From positions 1,323,001 to 1,387,000 of the forward strand of contig NZ_CP121634.1 in NCBI RefSeq assembly GCF_029714945.1: DNA of 64,000 nt. Direction: 5' to 3'. This document shows, one piece after another, positions 50,986 to 59,181 of this stretch. This DNA is from Bradyrhizobium sp. CIAT3101 (GTDB lineage: Bacteria; Pseudomonadota; Alphaproteobacteria; Rhizobiales; Xanthobacteraceae). Position 1 is the stretch's first letter. Each line of letters begins with the position of its first letter. The notes below the pieces were generated by a model. It was not told the DNA's origin. It ran no database searches and was given only the letters and a program-made list of their open reading frames with translations. The position numbers and the translations under genes are program-made.

Positions 50986-53082
50986 CTACCGCCCGGCCTT
51001 TGCGAGATTAGCCAGGCTCGCCGCCAGCTCGTCGCTCCGGAACGGCTTTGTCAGCCGCGACAGGTCCGGCGTGATGCCTTCGTTGTTGGCGTAGCCTGAG
51101 ACGACGAGGACCTGGATCTCGGGATATTGGTTGCGCAGCGCGAGGCCGAGGTCCGTGCCGCTCATGCCGGGCATCAGGTGGTCGGTGACCAGCAGGTTCG
51201 GCCGCAGGCCGTCCCTGACGCGCCGAAGCGCGTCCTCGGCGGAGCTGGCTTCGACGACCCTGTAGCCGAGCTCGCTCAGCATCTCGGCGGTGCTCATGCG
51301 CACCAGCGGCTCGTCGTCCACCAGCAGTGCCGTGCCGGCGGGAAGTGGTCGCAGTCTGGGCTGCGTGACGGCATCGATCGCGCCCGCGGCGGCGTGGCTG
51401 ACCGGCAGCCACAACTCGACTGTGGTGCCTGCCCCCACGGCGCTCTTGATCGTCAGTGCGCCGCCGAGCTGCGAAGCAAGACCGTGGACCATCGAGAGGC
51501 CAAGGCCTGTGCCTTGTCCGATGCCCTTGGTCGAGAAGAACGGCTCGACGGCATGGGCCAGCGTCTCGTCATCCATGCCAATGCCATTGTCTGCAACGGA
51601 GATGCAGACATAGGTGCCGGGCGCCAGGTCCGAGCCGTGTGCGCGCTCGATCGTCCGGGCCTTGGCGGAGATGCGCAAGCTTCCGCCGTCGGGCATGGCG
51701 TCGCGCGCGTTCACGCTGAGGTTCAGGATCGCCATCTCGATCTGGTTGGGATCGGCCATGGCTTCGGGAAGTCCTTCCGGCGTATCCACCGTCACCTGGA
51801 TCTGCGGCCCGGTGGTGCTGGAGATCAGCTCGCCCATGTCGGTGACGAGCCGGCTGATGTTGACCGGGACAGCCTGCAGCGGTTGCCGGCGCGCGAAGGC
51901 CAGCAGGCGCTGCACCAGCGTCTTGGCGCGGTCGGCGGCCTGGATGGCGCCGGCGATCAGGCGATGCTCGCGCTCGTCGCCAATGCCCCGGCGCTGAAAC
52001 CGGTCGAGCAGACCGACAATCGGCGTCAGCAGATTATTGAAATCGTGCGCGACGCCGCCGGTGAGCTGGCCCATGGCCTCCATCTTCTGGGCCTGGCGCA
52101 GAGCTTCCTCGGCCTGAGCGAGCCGCGCCTGCTCCTCCAGACGATCGGTCACGTCGACGCCGGTCAGGAACGCGCCGATCCGCGTGCCGTCGGCGGCGCG
52201 GAGCGCCTCGAATTTCATTTCAAAGACGCGGCGGTCGAACTTGGGATCGCCGAACTCCTCGATGTTGGTAAAGGCTTCGCCGGTCAGCGCCCGGCCCCAG
52301 ATCGCCGTCGCCGCCGCAAGATGCTCGGGCCGGTCGGCCAGGAATTCGTGCATGGAATCGCCGACCTTCGGCCGCTTGCCGTAGATGCGCTGATAGGCAT
52401 CGGCGCAGGATGTGTTGATGGCGAGCCAGTGGTAGTCGAGATCGAGCGCCTGGATCTGCCCGTCGGTGGTTTCCACGATGGTGGCGAGCAGATGACGCTC
52501 GGCGGTGCGTTCGGCAACGCGTTGCTCCAGCGTGGCATTGAGCTCCCTGTAGCGTGCTTCGCTCGCCCGCAACTGCGCCTCGCCGAGCACGCGTTCGGTC
52601 GTCTCGGAGACGAGGCACAGCACGCCGCCGACCGAGCCATCGTCATCGAGTACGGCCGAGTAGGAGACGTCCCAATAGCTGGTCTCGCCGTAGCCATGAC
52701 GCTCGACGTAAAAGGGACGGTCCTTCGCCGCGAATGTCTTTCGCGTATTGCGGACGCCGGCCAGCAGCGGTTCGAGATCGTCCCACAGCTCGCCCCAGTT
52801 CTCGATCGCGGGCCGGCCGAGGGCGCGGGGATGATTGGCGCCGATGCCCGGTGCGTAGGCGTCATTGTAGAGCGCGACGAAATCGGGGCCCCAGAACAGG
52901 ACGATCTGGGCTTGCGCGGCCAGCATCATGCCGACCGTCGTCTTCAGGGCCTGGGACCATCGGCGGGGCGCGCCGAGCGGCGAGCCCGACCAATCGAGGG
53001 TGCGCATCATCGCACCCAGCTCGCCTCCGTCGGAGGGGAAGCCCACATCGATTGACTGCCGAGCAGCTTTCTCCGACAGCAC
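50986..53082 (-). CDS. Hybrid sensor histidine kinase with C-terminal receiver
   Basis: A soluble 698-residue hybrid kinase with no membrane segments. Order: PAS-like N-terminal sensor ([22 protein letters not shown] start and [16 protein letters not shown]), PAC, coiled coil, second PAS near 215-330, then DHp with the phospho-His in [16 protein letters not shown]. The CA domain shows N-box [15 protein letters not shown] and G-box [21 protein letters not shown]. The terminal receiver has DD and phospho-Asp in [14 protein letters not shown] 53082 has GAGGGGG upstream and is preferred to TTG 53154. No separate response regulator adjoins; the output partner may be the LuxR pair downstream, which is inference. 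Confidence 0.9.
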   Translation of the reverse strand: MLSEKAARQSIDVGFPSDGGELGAMMRTLDWSGSPLGAPRRWSQALKTTVGMMLAAQAQIVLFWGPDFVALYNDAYAPGIGANHPRALGRPAIENWGELWDDLEPLLAGVRNTRKTFAAKDRPFYVERHGYGETSYWDVSYSAVLDDDGSVGGVLCLVSETTERVLGEAQLRASEARYRELNATLEQRVAERTAERHLLATIVETTDGQIQALDLDYHWLAINTSCADAYQRIYGKRPKVGDSMHEFLADRPEHLAAATAIWGRALTGEAFTNIEEFGDPKFDRRVFEMKFEALRAADGTRIGAFLTGVDVTDRLEEQARLAQAEEALRQAQKMEAMGQLTGGVAHDFNNLLTPIVGLLDRFQRRGIGDEREHRLIAGAIQAADRAKTLVQRLLAFARRQPLQAVPVNISRLVTDMGELISSTTGPQIQVTVDTPEGLPEAMADPNQIEMAILNLSVNARDAMPDGGSLRISAKARTIERAHGSDLAPGTYVCISVADNGIGMDDETLAHAVEPFFSTKGIGQGTGLGLSMVHGLASQLGGALTIKSAVGAGTTVELWLPVSHAAAGAIDAVTQPRLRPLPAGTALLVDDEPLVRMSTAEMLSELGYRVVEASSAEDALRRVRDGLRPNLLVTDHLMPGMSGTDLGLALRNQYPEIQVLVVSGYANNEGITPDLSRLTKPFRSDELAASLANLAKAGR

Positions 53083-53249
53083 CGGACCCCCTCGCGACGC
53101 GTGACATGGGCATCCTTGCCCATTCGAGCCCGACGATCGAGGACTCGTACTCAAGGTCTCATAACGCGTATGCAGCCGCGGGGTTCCATTCCCCTCGATT
53201 CGCGCCGCCCTTGTGCTATTGCTGCCCTGCGCAACGATGCGAGGTCGCC

Positions 53250-53909
53250 ATGCTCCCCATTCCCGCCGACATCTTCACCGAACAAGAGGACGTTTCGCCC
53301 GACAGTCTTGCCAATCTCGGGCCGCTCCGCCGGCTCGCCGGCACCTGGCAGGCGGACAAGGGCATCGACATCAATCCGAAAGCGGAAGGCCCGGAGCGGC
53401 GGACCTTCATCGAGCACATCCGGATGGACCCGATCGACCCGCAGGCCAACGGTCCGCAGCTGTTCTATGGCTTGCGCTATCACATCCACATCAACACGCC
53501 CGAGGAAGACATCACCTTCCACGATCAGGTCGGCTACTGGCTGTGGGAGGCGGCGACCGGGCTGATCATGCAGACGCTGGCGATCCCGCGCGGGCAGGTG
53601 CTGCTGGCCTCCGGACAGGCCAAGCCGGACGACAAGACAATCTCCGTCACCGCGAAGCGCGGCGACACCGCTTACGGGATCTGTTCGACCGACTTCCTGG
53701 AACAAGCGTTCCGCACCGACAGTTACCGTTGCGACATCACCTTCAACGACGACGGCAGCTGGAGCTACGAGATCCAGACCGAGTTGTTCGTCCGCGGCGC
53801 GCCGTTCAATCATCATGACAGCAACACGCTCAAGCTGGTCGCGCCGCCGAAACTCAATCCGCTCGCGGTGATCGTGAACGATCGCGAGAAGGGCAATAAA
53901 CCGGCCTGA
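53250..53909 (+). CDS. Nitrobindin-like / FABP-like heme-binding beta-barrel protein
   Basis: A 219-residue beta-barrel protein. LGPLRRLAGTWQADKGIDIN matches the N-terminal GxW motif of the nitrobindin/THAP4-like family, followed by FYGLRYHIHINTPEEDITFHDQVGYWLWE and a C-terminal HDSNTLKLV histidine region that could ligate heme. Members bind heme or lipids; this larger form is conserved in proteobacteria without known role. ATG 53250 with GCGAGG upstream is clear. It is followed by the RibD-C reductase after 22 bases, so the two may be cotranscribed with the amine oxidase. Confidence 0.8.
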   Translation: MLPIPADIFTEQEDVSPDSLANLGPLRRLAGTWQADKGIDINPKAEGPERRTFIEHIRMDPIDPQANGPQLFYGLRYHIHINTPEEDITFHDQVGYWLWEAATGLIMQTLAIPRGQVLLASGQAKPDDKTISVTAKRGDTAYGICSTDFLEQAFRTDSYRCDITFNDDGSWSYEIQTELFVRGAPFNHHDSNTLKLVAPPKLNPLAVIVNDREKGNKPA

Positions 53910-53931
53910 GAAGCCGGCGCGGAGAATTGGC

Positions 53932-54636
53932 ATGAAGCCCTACATCATCTGCCTGATGCATTCGAGCCTCGATGGTCGCACGCATCCCAGCCGTTGGCGC
54001 CCGAAAGGCGCGCACAGCGACTGGTTCGAGAAGATCCATGACGAGCTCGGCGGCGATGCCTGGGTGATCGGCCGCGTCACCGGCTCGGAGTTTGCCAAGG
54101 GCAAGCCCTATCCCGCGACGAGTAGCGAAAAACTGCCGCGCGAAAACTGGTTCGCGCGGCGCGATGCGAAGACCTTTGGCGTGGTGCTCGATGCGCAGGG
54201 CAAGATCGGCTGGGGCCGCTCGGATATCGGCGGCGATCCGATCGTCGTGGTGCTCACCGAGAGCGTGCCGGATTCGCATCTCGCCGGCCTGCGCGGCGAG
54301 GGCGTGTCCTATATCTTCGCAGGTCAATCCGAGATCAACCTCGCATTGGCGGTCGAGATCCTCAATCGCGAGCTCGGCGTCAAGCGCCTGCTGGTGGAGG
54401 GTGGCGGTGTCGCCAATGGCGCGTTCCTGCGCGCCGGCCTGATCGACGAATTCAACTTGATCCTCAGCCCCGCGATCGACGGTGCCAAGGGCGCTCCCTT
54501 CGTGTTCGATTCGACGGACGCCGACAGCGACAAGCGCGCACCGCTCACCGCGATGACGCTGGAGAGCACGCGGCAGCTCGGCGGCGGCGTGCTGTTGCTG
54601 CGCTACCTGATCCAGAACGACGCCGCCGGCCGATAA
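53932..54636 (+). CDS. RibD C-terminal domain / dihydrofolate-reductase-like protein
   Basis: A 234-residue NADPH-dependent reductase of the RibD-C/DHFR fold. PYIICLMHSSLDGRTHPSRW, AWVIGRVTGSEF and LLVEGGGVANGAFLRAGLIDEFNL are the recognised motifs. True riboflavin RibD also carries a deaminase domain, which is absent, so a role in riboflavin synthesis is unlikely. It lies 9 bases ahead of the flavin amine oxidase. Confidence 0.87.
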   Translation: MKPYIICLMHSSLDGRTHPSRWRPKGAHSDWFEKIHDELGGDAWVIGRVTGSEFAKGKPYPATSSEKLPRENWFARRDAKTFGVVLDAQGKIGWGRSDIGGDPIVVVLTESVPDSHLAGLRGEGVSYIFAGQSEINLALAVEILNRELGVKRLLVEGGGVANGAFLRAGLIDEFNLILSPAIDGAKGAPFVFDSTDADSDKRAPLTAMTLESTRQLGGGVLLLRYLIQNDAAGR

Positions 54637-54645
54637 GCAACGGCA

Positions 54646-55917
54646 ATGTCGGACACGCCGGAGCATATCGTCATTGTCGGCGCAGGCGCGGCCGGCCTGA
54701 TGGCGGCCCGCGAGCTTGCGCGTGCCGGCAAGCGGGTCACGATCCTGGAGGCGCGCGACCGCTGCGGCGGACGTATCCATCCGCTGCCGGCGTCGGAGTT
54801 CGGCTATGCCGCCGACGGCGGCGCCGAGTTCGTTCATGGCGAGGCGCCGGTCACGCGCGGCCTCGCGCGCGAAGCCGGGTTGACGGTGCGGACGATCGGC
54901 GGCGCGCAGTGGAGCTTTGACGGTACAGACTTCTCGCGGGAGAGCCCGCGCGATCCCTATGACGAGAGGCTTCATGCCGCCGTGAAGGATCTGACGGACG
55001 ATCTCACCGTCGCCGATTTCCTGCGCCGGCATTTCGCCGGACCTGAGTACGCACGCCTGCGGCATGATGTCGAACGCATGGTCGAGGGCTACGATGCCGC
55101 CGACCCCGAGCGCGCCTCGATACTGGCGCTGCGCGACGAATGGATGAATGACGGACACGCGACACAGGCGCGTCTCGACGGCGGCTATGGCGGCCTGATC
55201 GACTTTCTGGAAGCCGGGAGCCGCAAGTCAGGCGTTGCCATTCAGCTCAGTGCCGTGGTCACCGCGATCGAGGAAAGCGGTGGCAAGCTCGCGATCCGCT
55301 GCGCGGGCGGCGCGGCGCAACTCTGCGATCGCGTGATCGTCACCGTGCCGCTGCCGTTGCTGCGCGAGATCGCGCTGCCACCAGCCGCACGCGCGAAGGC
55401 CGCAGCCGCCGACGACATCGGCTTCGGTAGCGTCATCAAGATCCTGCTGCGATTTAAGCGGCCATGGTGGCGCGAGCGGCGCGAAGAGCTCGCGGATATG
55501 CTGTTCCTGCTGTCGGACGAGACGATTCCGGTGTGGTGGACGCAGCGGCCGGATCAGCATCCCGTGCTCACGGGATGGTTCGGCGGTCCGCGAACGGCGG
55601 AGCTGTCGCATCTCGATTCGCCGGAGCTGATCGATGCGGCGATCTCGTCGCTCGCCGCAATCTTCGGCATTCCGCGCGAGGACATTGCGCGAGAGGTCGT
55701 GGCGGCGTCGGCCACCAATTGGGCGCATGATCGCTTTGCCCGTGGCGCCTATTCCTGGGCGACGCCGCGGACGCGCGCGGCGCAGGAGAGTCTCGCGCGC
55801 GCCGATGGCCCCGTGCTGTTCTCGGGCGAGGCGCTCTATCGCGGCCGCGACATGGGCACGGTCGAGGCGGCGCTCGCGAGCGGTCTGGAGACGGCTGGCT
55901 TCATCTTGCAGCGCTGA
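54646..55917 (+). CDS. Flavin-containing amine oxidase
   Basis: A 423-residue FAD enzyme of the monoamine oxidase superfamily. The FAD motif VIVGAGAAGLMAARELARAG lies at about residues 7-26, with the EARDRCGGRIHPL loop following. The C-terminal FAD-binding helix DMGTVEAALASGLETAGFI completes the fold, and GGAEFVHGEAPVTRGLARE forms part of the substrate domain. It oxidises amines or related compounds to imines with release of peroxide; the substrate is unknown. A terminator follows the stop. Confidence 0.9.
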   Translation: MSDTPEHIVIVGAGAAGLMAARELARAGKRVTILEARDRCGGRIHPLPASEFGYAADGGAEFVHGEAPVTRGLAREAGLTVRTIGGAQWSFDGTDFSRESPRDPYDERLHAAVKDLTDDLTVADFLRRHFAGPEYARLRHDVERMVEGYDAADPERASILALRDEWMNDGHATQARLDGGYGGLIDFLEAGSRKSGVAIQLSAVVTAIEESGGKLAIRCAGGAAQLCDRVIVTVPLPLLREIALPPAARAKAAAADDIGFGSVIKILLRFKRPWWRERREELADMLFLLSDETIPVWWTQRPDQHPVLTGWFGGPRTAELSHLDSPELIDAAISSLAAIFGIPREDIAREVVAASATNWAHDRFARGAYSWATPRTRAAQESLARADGPVLFSGEALYRGRDMGTVEAALASGLETAGFILQR

Positions 55918-55924
55918 GAAAGAA

Positions 55925-55950
55925 GGCCCGCATCTCTGCGGGCCCTTTGT
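55925..55950. terminator. Intrinsic terminator, probably bidirectional
   Basis: GGCCCGCA-TCTC-TGCGGGCC is a perfect 8-bp stem with tetraloop, followed by CTTTGT on the plus strand and preceded by AAAGAA. It lies between the convergent amine oxidase and histidine-rich protein genes. Confidence 0.75.
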
Positions 55951-55966
55951 CTCGCCAGCGATGGTC

Positions 55967-56284
55967 TCACCAGCGATTGGCGCCGAAGCCGAACGTCACG
56001 CTCGGGCCGCCGCCACCATAATAACCGTACGGTCCGCCGCCGTAATAGCCTTGGTGCCGTGGATAATAGCCGTAGCTGCGATAGTGCGGCCGATAGTAGC
56101 CGTGATGATGAGGGTGCCAGCGATGATGGCGATGGCCGTAATGGCGGTGCCTGTGCTGCGCGCTGATGTCGGTCGACTGGCCGATTTGCGCGTTCGGTCC
56201 GGCCTTGCCGCCGCCAGCCGCGTTGGCCGCGGATGCGGTGAGCGCAGCCGCACCGATGGCCATCGCGACAAAGAGATACTTCAT
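55967..56284 (-). CDS. Small secreted His/Tyr/Gly-rich protein
   Basis: A 105-residue exported protein. Signal peptide residues 1-22 end ANAA-GGG. The mature part contains about nineteen histidines in HRHRHYGHRHHRWHPHHHG, followed by GYYRPHYRSYGYYPRHQGYY and glycine runs, ending VTFGFGANRW. A metal-binding (Ni, Zn, Cu) or surface-matrix role is possible; similar low-complexity proteins are common in rhizobia with no defined function. Monocistronic, ending near the bidirectional terminator. Confidence 0.8.
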   Translation of the reverse strand: MKYLFVAMAIGAAALTASAANAAGGGKAGPNAQIGQSTDISAQHRHRHYGHRHHRWHPHHHGYYRPHYRSYGYYPRHQGYYGGGPYGYYGGGGPSVTFGFGANRW

Positions 56285-56394
56285 GTCATCACTCCAGTTG
56301 AGATATCGAGTGACAACAGATGGGCGTTGGCAGCGTTCCGGCGAGGGCGGGCGTCGAAACGACGCAGATCATCAACGCGTATTCGCGCTGAGAT

Positions 56395-56970
56395 TTATTG
56401 TCGCATGTCTGCGAGCGAGGTGACGACGTCGTTCGTGGTCACGATGCGGGCAAATTCGCCATTGAGATTCGACAGCGTCATCGCGTGAATGGATTCGGCC
56501 GAATGCGTGTCGCCATCGGGACCGACGCGGTCGAACGTCCAGGTCGCATCACGCACGAGGGCCGCGTCGAAGCCGAGATTGCCGGCCATCCGCGTCGTCG
56601 TCTCCACGCAATGATTGGTGGTGGCGCCGCAGATCACGACCGTGGCGATGTCGCTTGTGCGCAGGCGCGTCTCGAGATCGGTGCCGATGAAGGCGCTGTT
56701 GACGCGCTTCACGATCACGGGCTCGCCGGGCTGTTCGCGCGCCTCGTCCTTGACGGCGTAACCGCTGCGCGAGGGCAGGAACGTCGAGTTCGGCTTGGTG
56801 CCTTCGTGGCGGATGTGGAAGATCGGCGCACCGCTCGCCCTGAATGCCGCGAGCAGGTCAACGATGCGCGCCACCGCATCCGGATTGTTGCGCCGCTTGC
56901 CCGCCGCCTCCCATTCGTCGAATGCACGCTGGACGTCGACGACGATGAGGGCGGGACGGGGGTGGGGCAT
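56395..56970 (-). CDS. Cysteine hydrolase, isochorismatase family
   Basis: A 191-residue isochorismatase-fold hydrolase. The catalytic triad is visible: Asp in IVVDVQRAFD (about residue 11), Lys in VIVKRVNSAFIG and Cys in GATTNHCVETT (about 135). These enzymes hydrolyse vinyl ethers or amides (nicotinamidase, ureidoacrylate-type). The GATTNHCVETTTR context is widely shared and does not fix the substrate. It is separate from DUF3088 by 107 bases on the same strand. Confidence 0.9.
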   Translation of the reverse strand: MPHPRPALIVVDVQRAFDEWEAAGKRRNNPDAVARIVDLLAAFRASGAPIFHIRHEGTKPNSTFLPSRSGYAVKDEAREQPGEPVIVKRVNSAFIGTDLETRLRTSDIATVVICGATTNHCVETTTRMAGNLGFDAALVRDATWTFDRVGPDGDTHSAESIHAMTLSNLNGEFARIVTTNDVVTSLADMRQ

Positions 56971-57077
56971 GGCGAGAGATTCCGGAGTTTTGTGCAGTAT
57001 GTCGGGCGATTGCGCGATCGGGCAATGCCGATTTTCCCTCGTTTAGGGACGGCTCGTGTCCCGGACGGCACTGTCCC

Positions 57078-57425
57078 CTACGGATGCGGTTCGGGAAAGC
57101 CGTGGCGCTCGGACAGCGCGGCGAGGATGGCGTCCTTGTCGGCGATGAAGGCGCGCCCGTGATGGCTGCCGGTCTGATGCGGCGATGTGGTGCCGTCCGC
57201 GAGCACGAGCAACGGCAGCCACTGATTCTCCTCACCGACCAGCGCGATCACATCCTGTCGCGGCTTCGGCCAGGCGATGCGCTCGACGTCGAACCTGTCG
57301 GCCAGCGCAGGAAATGAGGTGAGCAGACCTTCGATCAGCGCGCAGTGCCAGCAAAAGAAGCGGCGGCCGGGATAGGCCGGGTCTTCGAAACCCTGGCGCA
57401 GCAGAAACAGCCGATCACGTGTCAT
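57078..57425 (-). CDS. DUF3088 protein with a CxxC thioredoxin-like motif
   Basis: A 115-residue protein. RLFLLRQGFEDPAYPGRRFFCWHCALIEGLL places CWHC at about residues 25-28, followed by VERIAWPKPRQDVI, ENQWLPLLVL and SPHQTGSHHGRAF. This is the DUF3088 pattern as I remember it, a thioredoxin-like fold without signal peptide. The active CxxC suggests a cytosolic disulfide or thiol role that has not been described. It lies downstream of a LysR gene (24-base gap, same strand), so they may be cotranscribed. Confidence 0.8.
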   Translation of the reverse strand: MTRDRLFLLRQGFEDPAYPGRRFFCWHCALIEGLLTSFPALADRFDVERIAWPKPRQDVIALVGEENQWLPLLVLADGTTSPHQTGSHHGRAFIADKDAILAALSERHGFPEPHP

Positions 57426-57449
57426 GGACGTCTCCGAAACTGCCGCTTC

Positions 57450-58349
57450 TCACCGCAACAATGAGACGAAATGCTGGCGCACCATATGTAGCAGAGCCTG
57501 TGCGGTGCGCGACAGGGGTCTGTCGCGCCGGGTGATGACGCCGAGGCTGCGGTGAATGCTGGGGTTGCGCAGCGGCACGGCAGCGAGGCCGGCGACGCCC
57601 GGCAGGCTACCGGCGATCTTGGGCACGATGGCGATGCCGACATGCGACAGCACCATCCCGACCGCGGTCTGGAGGTGCTGGACTTCGTAGCGCCAGTTCA
57701 GCTTCTCGCGGCGGTGCCCGAGCGCATCGTCGATCAGCACGCGGTTGCCCGCCTGCGGACTGATCCGGATCAGCGGCGCATTGCCGAGCTGCGACCAGTT
57801 GATGAAGCGGCGCTTGGCCAGCGGGTCGTCCTTGGCGCACAGCAGCACGAAGGGCTCCTTGGCCAACACCTTGACCTCAACGTCGGCGACGTTCGGCGAC
57901 ACGATGGTCAGGCCGAACTCGGCGGTGCCGGATTGCACGAGCTGCGCGATCTCGCGCGCCGAATTGTCGTAGATCTTCACCGATACGTTCGGATAGGCCG
58001 CGCTGAAGTCGCGCAGCACCCGCGGCAGCTGGTAGGCCGCGATCGTCGGCAGGCACCCGATGGTGACGCGCTCGACCTTCTTGGCGCCTTGCCCGCGCAC
58101 GCCTTCGAGCGTGTCGGATAATTCGTCGAGCAGCGCGCAGGCTTTCGGCAGCAATTCGAGGCCGGCCGGCGTGAGCGAGACCTGCCGCGTCGTGCGCACG
58201 AACAGCGCGACGCCGAGGTCCTCCTCGAACTTCTTCATCCGGTGGCTAAGCGCCGTCTGCGACAGATTGAGATGGGCGGCGGCGCGCAGAAAGCTGCCGC
58301 GCTCGGCTACGCTGACGAAGGCCTGCAGGCCCAGAAAGTCGATCCGCAT
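57450..58349 (-). CDS. LysR-family transcriptional regulator
   Basis: A 299-residue LysR protein. The HTH FLRAAAHLNLSQTALSHRM (about residues 20-38) is followed by KKFEEDLGVALFVRTTRQVSL. The effector domain starts near residue 92 (VTIGCLPTIAAYQLPRVL) and includes LLCAKDDPLAKR. It precedes DUF3088 by 24 bases on the same strand. No divergent partner is adjacent: the upstream gene is the GspN-like protein on the same strand, 125 bases away. The target genes are therefore not evident. Confidence 0.9.
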   Translation of the reverse strand: MRIDFLGLQAFVSVAERGSFLRAAAHLNLSQTALSHRMKKFEEDLGVALFVRTTRQVSLTPAGLELLPKACALLDELSDTLEGVRGQGAKKVERVTIGCLPTIAAYQLPRVLRDFSAAYPNVSVKIYDNSAREIAQLVQSGTAEFGLTIVSPNVADVEVKVLAKEPFVLLCAKDDPLAKRRFINWSQLGNAPLIRISPQAGNRVLIDDALGHRREKLNWRYEVQHLQTAVGMVLSHVGIAIVPKIAGSLPGVAGLAAVPLRNPSIHRSLGVITRRDRPLSRTAQALLHMVRQHFVSLLR

Positions 58350-58474
58350 TCCCGCCCCCGGCAGCGTCTGTCACCGGACTTGCTGGGCCGGCGTTTGCGT
58401 CGGCCACACTGCACGCCGCGGGCCCAACATTCAACTCGTGCGGGAGCACGGCGCGAAGGCCGGACGCGCTGCAA

Positions 58475-59101
58475 CTAATGCGATCCGGCTTCGCCTTGCC
58501 GCAGGATCGAGGTCCAGTCGAACGCGGCGACGGGCGTGGGGGCAGGCATCCTCGGCCGCGCCACTGCCGGCTCCGCGGCGGGTTGAGGGGCCGGCTCGGG
58601 GAGAGCCGGGGCCGCGGGCGGCGCGCTGTCTCGTGGCGCCAGCGCCAGCGTCACGCGTGTCCCGTTTTTCTCCATCACCACGCGGCCGCGCTGCACCCGA
58701 CGGAGCGCCCAGCCATCATGCTGCTCGCCGGTCTTGAGGCGCATCGCGCGTTTGGCGATATCGTCGATGAAGATGCCGATCCCTCCGGCTCCATCGGCGT
58801 CCGTCACCGTTCCGAGCAGCGAGAGAGCCGGCCTGTCCGGCGTCGCCTGTGCCTGCCGCGGCGTGGATGCTGCCGGCGCTTCGCCCGCCACGGGTCGGGA
58901 AGGTCGGCGCGCGGGCGTGAAGATCGGGCGTTCGCCGGTTGCGCTGAGCTCGGTGAGCGGTACTGTCCACAGAGGATTGCCGCCGTGTCGTGCCTGCACA
59001 GGCGCCTGGTCCTGGCCGGTCTCGCTGCCGGGCGATGCGCAGACCTGACTTGCCTGGCCAATCAGGAACAGGCCCGTCAGCACGAGCACCGGAAAACGCA
59101 T
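58475..59101 (-). CDS. GspN-like type II secretion protein N/C fragment-like protein
   Basis: A 208-residue exported, proline-rich protein. The signal peptide MRFPVLVLTGLFLIGQASQVCA is clear. The mature segment LTELSATGERPIFTPARRP, then LSLLGTVTDADGAGGIGIFID and ALRRVQRGRVVMEKNGTRVTL, matches the short GspN/GspC-HR-like domain that connects secretion-system components. No other gsp gene is in the window, so its partner system would be encoded elsewhere. ATG 59101 is preferred to GTG 59107. Alternatively it could be a lone DUF-type protein with a similar domain. Confidence 0.6.
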   Translation of the reverse strand: MRFPVLVLTGLFLIGQASQVCASPGSETGQDQAPVQARHGGNPLWTVPLTELSATGERPIFTPARRPSRPVAGEAPAASTPRQAQATPDRPALSLLGTVTDADGAGGIGIFIDDIAKRAMRLKTGEQHDGWALRRVQRGRVVMEKNGTRVTLALAPRDSAPPAAPALPEPAPQPAAEPAVARPRMPAPTPVAAFDWTSILRQGEAGSH

Positions 59102-59181
59102 CGTCACTGTCCGTGCCCTGTCAAAGTGCGAAAGACGCTGCGCGCCAGCCCCGCCCGGGCATGGCGCGCAGCTTGGTGGCG

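Noticed and set aside
50795..51094. 99-codon frame on the plus strand beyond the LuxR pair
   Set aside because: Its second half is antisense to the kinase receiver domain and it lacks a ribosome site.
51127..53055. 642-codon open frame on the plus strand
   Set aside because: Antisense to the hybrid histidine kinase with complete H, N, G boxes and receiver.
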